Shown piece by piece: positions 6,203 through 8,610 of a stretch of DNA of 8,610 nt (position 1 is the stretch's first letter; every line of letters begins with the position of its first letter). A program made the translations under genes and the position numbers. Origin of the DNA: an uncultured Halomicronema sp. (GTDB lineage Bacteria; Cyanobacteriota; Cyanobacteriia; Phormidesmidales; Phormidesmidaceae). The stretch spans positions 1 to 8,610 of the forward strand of contig CALCPB010000651.1 in NCBI GenBank assembly GCA_937897665.1. The letters run 5' to 3'. Under the pieces are notes generated by a model that was not told the origin of the DNA, did not search any database, and saw only the letters and a program-made list of their open reading frames with translations.

Positions 6203-6999
6203 TAGGGCAGACGGAATGAGGGGGTCGATACTGCTGACCGGTGGGGGGGCGGCAAGGCTCTCGGGGGAACGGCGACAATCTGCAGAGCGAGGAAAGGTTT
6301 GGCCTCACCCCATTCACTGCCGGGCAGCAACAGCTGCACTGGCAGGCCACTGCGCCATTGAGCGAGGGCAGGCACGAGGGCGATCGCCTGTTGCCAAATC
6401 CGATCTTGCCACTGCCCCACTGTTAGAGCCGGACTGGCCAAATCCAGCAGCGGCAGCAGCGCGTCTGGGTCTAAGGCTTGATCGGCTGCAATCGGGGTCT
6501 GAGCGGCTAAATCTAATGCGTCGCTGGCGTGATCGCGCTGAATCTTGAGAATCGGTGCCAGGCGGACTCCAGCAGTCTCCCACCGCTGCCCGCCATCCGT
6601 GGGCACCCCCTCCAGCAACTTCATGGCCTCGGGGCTGCTGGCGGCGATCGTCCACAGCAAAAACGCACTCAGCTCGGCGAGGCGCTGTGGCGTCTGCGGC
6701 GTAGCGATCGAGGGCTGAACGGCAGCTGGAGCCCACTGGTGTAAGGCCTCTAGCAGTTCTTCCGCTTCATCGGCGATATAGGGCAAGAGGGTATCGGCAG
6801 TTTGAGGCTGATCGGCGGGCCAGCCACTATCGGCGGCACACAGCGTCACCATCAGACTCAGTAGCGTATCAGCCGCTAGCTGCACGGTGTCAGGCACCGG
6901 CTGAATCGTACTGCTCAACGCCTCGGCGTCTGCTAGCGGCCAATACAGTCCTTCAAAAAATTGACTGGCCCGAGGGAGGGCAATATCGGTAGAAACCAT
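6202..6999 (-). CDS. MazG-like N-terminal half of a split protein
   Basis: The 265-residue frame starts at ATG 6999. Residues 43-130 line up with the MazG nucleotide pyrophosphohydrolase pattern: DTLLSLM, then SGWPADQPQT (58-67, compare SGCPWDxxQT of MazG), PY (73-74), then DEAEELLEAL (77-86) in place of EExxExxxAI, and later LAELSAFLLW (107-116) in place of the ELGDLLxQV helix. The first metal motif is kept as D77-E78-x-x-E81. In the second, the usual ExxD reads E109-L-S-A112, so the aspartate is missing. If real, the domain may be inactive or altered. From about residue 241 the reading frame appears to shift, and its last residues (RALPPPHRSAVSTPSFRLP) look out of frame. MazG enzymes hydrolyse nucleoside triphosphates; that activity is not claimed here. 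An upstream ribosome site is not obvious, and a TTGACG at about 7034-7029 would leave little or no leader. Confidence 0.6.
   Translation of the reverse strand: MVSTDIALPRASQFFEGLYWPLADAEALSSTIQPVPDTVQLAADTLLSLMVTLCAADSGWPADQPQTADTLLPYIADEAEELLEALHQWAPAAVQPSIATPQTPQRLAELSAFLLWTIAASSPEAMKLLEGVPTDGGQRWETAGVRLAPILKIQRDHASDALDLAAQTPIAADQALDPDALLPLLDLASPALTVGQWQDRIWQQAIALVPALAQWRSGLPVQLLLPGSEWGEAKPFLALQIVAVPPRALPPPHRSAVSTPSFRLP
6205..6304 (-). other. Frame-junction region of the split MazG-like gene
   Basis: Over these 100 bases both relevant minus-strand frames are open, so any shift joining them must lie here. The join needs a -1 change (a missing base). Candidate sites are C-runs on the minus strand: seven C at 6249-6243, five at 6267-6263 and five at 6224-6220. 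Joined, the gene would have 499 residues (6999 to 5501). It could be a sequencing error, a real mutation or, less likely, programmed slippage. Confidence 0.6.
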
Positions 7000-7175
7000 C
7001 GAGAATACTCAGATCAGCGGGCAAATCGTCAACATCAGTCGAAAATCGCGAGGCAGCAACGGCCAATGATCGCCCTCATTCTAAAAGCGATTCGCTGGCG
7101 CGGGCGGGCGTTTCTACCGTGCTGCAGGAAATTGCTCACGCCCAACGCTGTACTCAGCTTTAATATGCCCAAACG

Positions 7176-8105
7176 CTACGCCAAGCCGATTTCTTGCAGT
7201 CGCTGCAGCAAATATTCCCCCGCCGTGAGTGGGGGGAACTGGGGGACTCCCCCGGTGCGGCTGACGCATGCCGGCAGGGGCGACAGATCGACCGCCGGAC
7301 GCGGATGTACGAAAAAGGGTAGCGAAAATCGCCGATCGCGATCGCTGCGGGGATTTGTCACGCGGTGGGTGGTGCTTTTGAACAGGCCGTTGGTCATGTT
7401 TTGCAACATGTCACCCGTATCGACAATGATTTGACCGGGAATCGCGGCAATGGGTTGCCACTCACCATTGCTCTGCAGCAGCTCTAACCCCGGCGTGGTG
7501 GCCTCGCAGAGCAGCGTAATGAGATTAATGTCTTCGTGCGCGGCGGCTCGAATGCTCGCGGTGGGCACTGTTAGTGGCACGGGGGGATAATGCAGCACCC
7601 GCAGCAGCGTTGGGCCACCTACAACGGCATCGCGCAAAAACGAGCGAGGTAGCCCCAAATAGAGGGCACAGGCTTCGAGCAGTGAATCGGCGCACTGCTC
7701 TAATTGCTCAAATAGAGCCGTCATCGCCGTTTGAAACTGCGGCACCTCAGCCGGCCAGACGTTCTCTGGAGCCACGTTCTGGCGGCCCACATGCCAAAAC
7801 TCCTTGAGGTCAGCAGCGGGGGAATCTTTGGCATGTTCGCGACCAAAGGCGGTAAACCCCCGCTGTCCTTTCAGGGTGAGATCCTCGTAGCCCGCCTTAA
7901 CTGATTCAGGTAGCAAAAAGACCGCTTCAGCGGCGGCGTAGGCCGAGTGGATCAGAGGAGCCTCGATACCGTGGTCGGGCAGCGCAAAAAAGCCGACGGT
8001 TTCAAGCGCTTGGCCCAGCTGCTCGACAAACTGCTGCTGGCGCTGGGGGTCACCGCCGACAAAATCACGAAGACTCAGAACTGGAATGGTTTGCAGCATG
8101 GTCAC
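7176..8105 (-). CDS. 2OG-Fe(II) oxygenase, isopenicillin N synthase family
   Basis: The 309-residue protein has the layout of plant and bacterial 2-oxoglutarate/Fe(II)-dependent oxygenases: an N-terminal DIOX_N-like part (IPVLSLRDF, then ETVGFFALPDHGI at 35-47, and KGQRGFTAFGRE at 79-90) and a C-terminal double-stranded beta-helix. Iron ligands are seen as H190-E-D192 (the HxD motif) and H247 (STTHRVTNP), with R259-F-S261 as the RxS that holds the 2-oxoglutarate carboxylate. The family oxidises small molecules such as amino-acid, peptide or flavonoid-like substrates; the substrate here cannot be told. The start is chosen as GTG at 8105 because AGGA (8118-8115) lies 9 bases before it. The ATG at 8099 (two residues shorter) is 15 bases away from AGGA and is the alternative. 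The neighbours suggest no pathway. Confidence 0.9.
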   Translation of the reverse strand: MTMLQTIPVLSLRDFVGGDPQRQQQFVEQLGQALETVGFFALPDHGIEAPLIHSAYAAAEAVFLLPESVKAGYEDLTLKGQRGFTAFGREHAKDSPAADLKEFWHVGRQNVAPENVWPAEVPQFQTAMTALFEQLEQCADSLLEACALYLGLPRSFLRDAVVGGPTLLRVLHYPPVPLTVPTASIRAAAHEDINLITLLCEATTPGLELLQSNGEWQPIAAIPGQIIVDTGDMLQNMTNGLFKSTTHRVTNPRSDRDRRFSLPFFVHPRPAVDLSPLPACVSRTGGVPQFPPLTAGEYLLQRLQEIGLA

Positions 8106-8115
8106 GCTTGAGCGT
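8104..8115. repeat. Inverted repeat overlapping the oxygenase start
   Basis: ACGCT-TG-AGCGT is a perfect 12-bp inverted repeat between the AGGA and the ATG at 8099, overlapping the GTG. It may be an operator or a hairpin affecting translation, or chance. Confidence 0.3.
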
Positions 8116-8144
8116 CCTATTTTTAGTCAAAATGCTATCTCAAG

Positions 8145-8214
8145 TCGGAATTCGGAGTCCGGAATTCGGAGTTTAGAGTTCGGAGTTCTGAATTCCGCAT
8201 TCGTACTTCCGCAT
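8145..8214. repeat. Heptanucleotide tandem repeat array (STRR), 70 bp
   Basis: Ten 7-bp units lie in register. The first six alternate around TCGGAAT and TCGGAGT, with CCGGAAT and TTAGAGT as variants. The last four are TCTGAAT, TCCGCAT, TCGTACT and TCCGCAT. The array sits in the divergent intergenic region between the oxygenase gene and the metallophosphoesterase gene. It is the second STRR in the window. Confidence 0.8.
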
Positions 8215-8283
8215 TCTCACGCTGGTTTGCTCCCTAAACGCAGATAGCTGTGTCACATTAAAAGACAAACTTTTGAGATCGTG

Positions 8284-8610
8284 ATGGAAACGCTATCGAT
8301 ACAGGGGCAGTGTCTAACACTCTTACCCGAGCGGGCACTTTATCTGCCGGATGAGGCTGCCCTGCTGATTTCTGACGTGCATTTGGGCAAGGCGGAAACC
8401 TTTCAGCGTTTTGGCATTCCGATTCCCCACCAAGTCAACCAGGCGACCCTCAAGCGGCTGAAGCAGGCCTGCGATCGCACCCAAGCTAAGCGGTTGTTTA
8501 TCCTCGGCGATCTGTTTCATGCGCCCTCCAGCCTGGTGGATGAGGAGATCGACGGCTGGCTCAAGTTATTGGCCGAGACGCAGCTCGCCGCGCATCTGAT
8601 TTTAGGCAAC
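8284..8610 (+). CDS. pdeM: PdeM-like metallophosphoesterase, 3' truncated
   Basis: The frame runs from ATG 8284 (an in-frame GTG at 8281 is an alternative) to the window edge, 109 residues of a protein normally about 210-230 long. Calcineurin-type phosphoesterase motifs are in order: SDVHLGK (30-36, metal ligands D31 and H33), LGDLFH (74-79, D76) and the beginning of GNH at the edge (G108-N109). The combination LGKAETFQRFGIPIP (34-48) is characteristic of PdeM, the endonuclease often found with the ligase-associated DNA damage response genes. That operon would lie beyond the window, so the identification rests on motifs only. A short GAG upstream (8275-8277) is a weak ribosome site. It is transcribed away from the oxygenase gene across the STRR. 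Confidence 0.8.
   Translation, partial: METLSIQGQCLTLLPERALYLPDEAALLISDVHLGKAETFQRFGIPIPHQVNQATLKRLKQACDRTQAKRLFILGDLFHAPSSLVDEEIDGWLKLLAETQLAAHLILGN

Larger units (their letters stand above)
1354..8478. repeat. Dispersed HIP1 octamers (GCGATCGC)
   Basis: Perfect copies start at 1354, 1817, 2676, 3198, 3299, 3561, 3660, 3771, 3915, 4032, 4374, 5158, 5629, 5826, 6105, 6380, 7338 and 8471. HIP1 is the highly iterated palindrome of many cyanobacterial genomes. They are densest in the ligase gene and absent from the repeat-encoding part of the first gene before 1354. These are scattered single sites, not an array. Confidence 0.9.

Noticed and set aside
6241..6252. Programmed -1 slippery heptamer at the run of seven C
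   Set aside because: The codons in the zero frame do not give a canonical X XXY YYZ arrangement with full re-pairing, and no downstream stem was evident. A sequence error or mutation is simpler.
6314..6736. Frames on both strands over the MazG-like gene (140 codons minus, 110 plus)
   Set aside because: They are Arg/Ala/Ser-rich shadows of the GC-rich gene, with no motifs.
7086..7096. AGCGA-TCGCT hairpin followed by T's (minus strand), as a terminator of the oxygenase gene
   Set aside because: The stem is four pairs with a three-base loop and only a short T-run. It is too weak to call.
1..8610. CRISPR array, tRNA, rRNA, or insertion sequence
   Set aside because: No repeat-spacer pattern, cloverleaf, transposase-like frame or terminal inverted repeats with target duplication was seen. 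The tandem repeats present are protein-coding or STRR.

Overview
The window is cyanobacterial. The HIP1 octamer GCGATCGC occurs at least 18 times in 8.6 kb, where far fewer than one is expected by chance. There are also 7-bp short tandem repeats of the STRR type, a GvpF/GvpL-family protein and an O-antigen ligase/polymerase-type membrane protein. The GC-rich coding style and the STRRs would suit a filamentous Leptolyngbya-like lineage, but the genus cannot be fixed from this sequence.

Layout. (1) Positions 1-1487 (+) hold the 3' part of a long repetitive, probably cell-surface or secreted protein: ELWRYDGTN-type repeats (period 47 residues) followed by five exact 43-residue YLxxNPDVA repeats that run to the stop codon. 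(2) Positions 1488-1931 are non-coding, with a possible terminator at the left end and a doubtful gene relic. (3) Positions 1932-4502 (+) encode an 856-residue O-antigen ligase family membrane protein with a long, partly TPR-like soluble tail. (4) Convergent to it, on the minus strand, are three transcription units read right to left: a 2OG-Fe(II) (isopenicillin N synthase-like) oxygenase (8105-7176), a split gene whose N-terminal part resembles MazG (6999-5501, in two frames), and a lone GvpF/GvpL-family gene (5267-4596). (5) Positions 8284-8610 (+), divergent from the oxygenase, hold the start of a metallophosphoesterase that looks like PdeM.

The minus-strand genes are separated by gaps of 176 and 233 bp, so an operon is possible but not shown. 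No shared pathway is obvious. The points most worth following up are the MazG-like domain that appears to lack its second metal-binding aspartate, the frame break in that gene, and two STRR arrays sharing the heptamer TCCGCAT, one lying directly upstream of a -10-like box for the gvpF-like gene. No tRNA, rRNA, CRISPR array or complete insertion sequence was seen.
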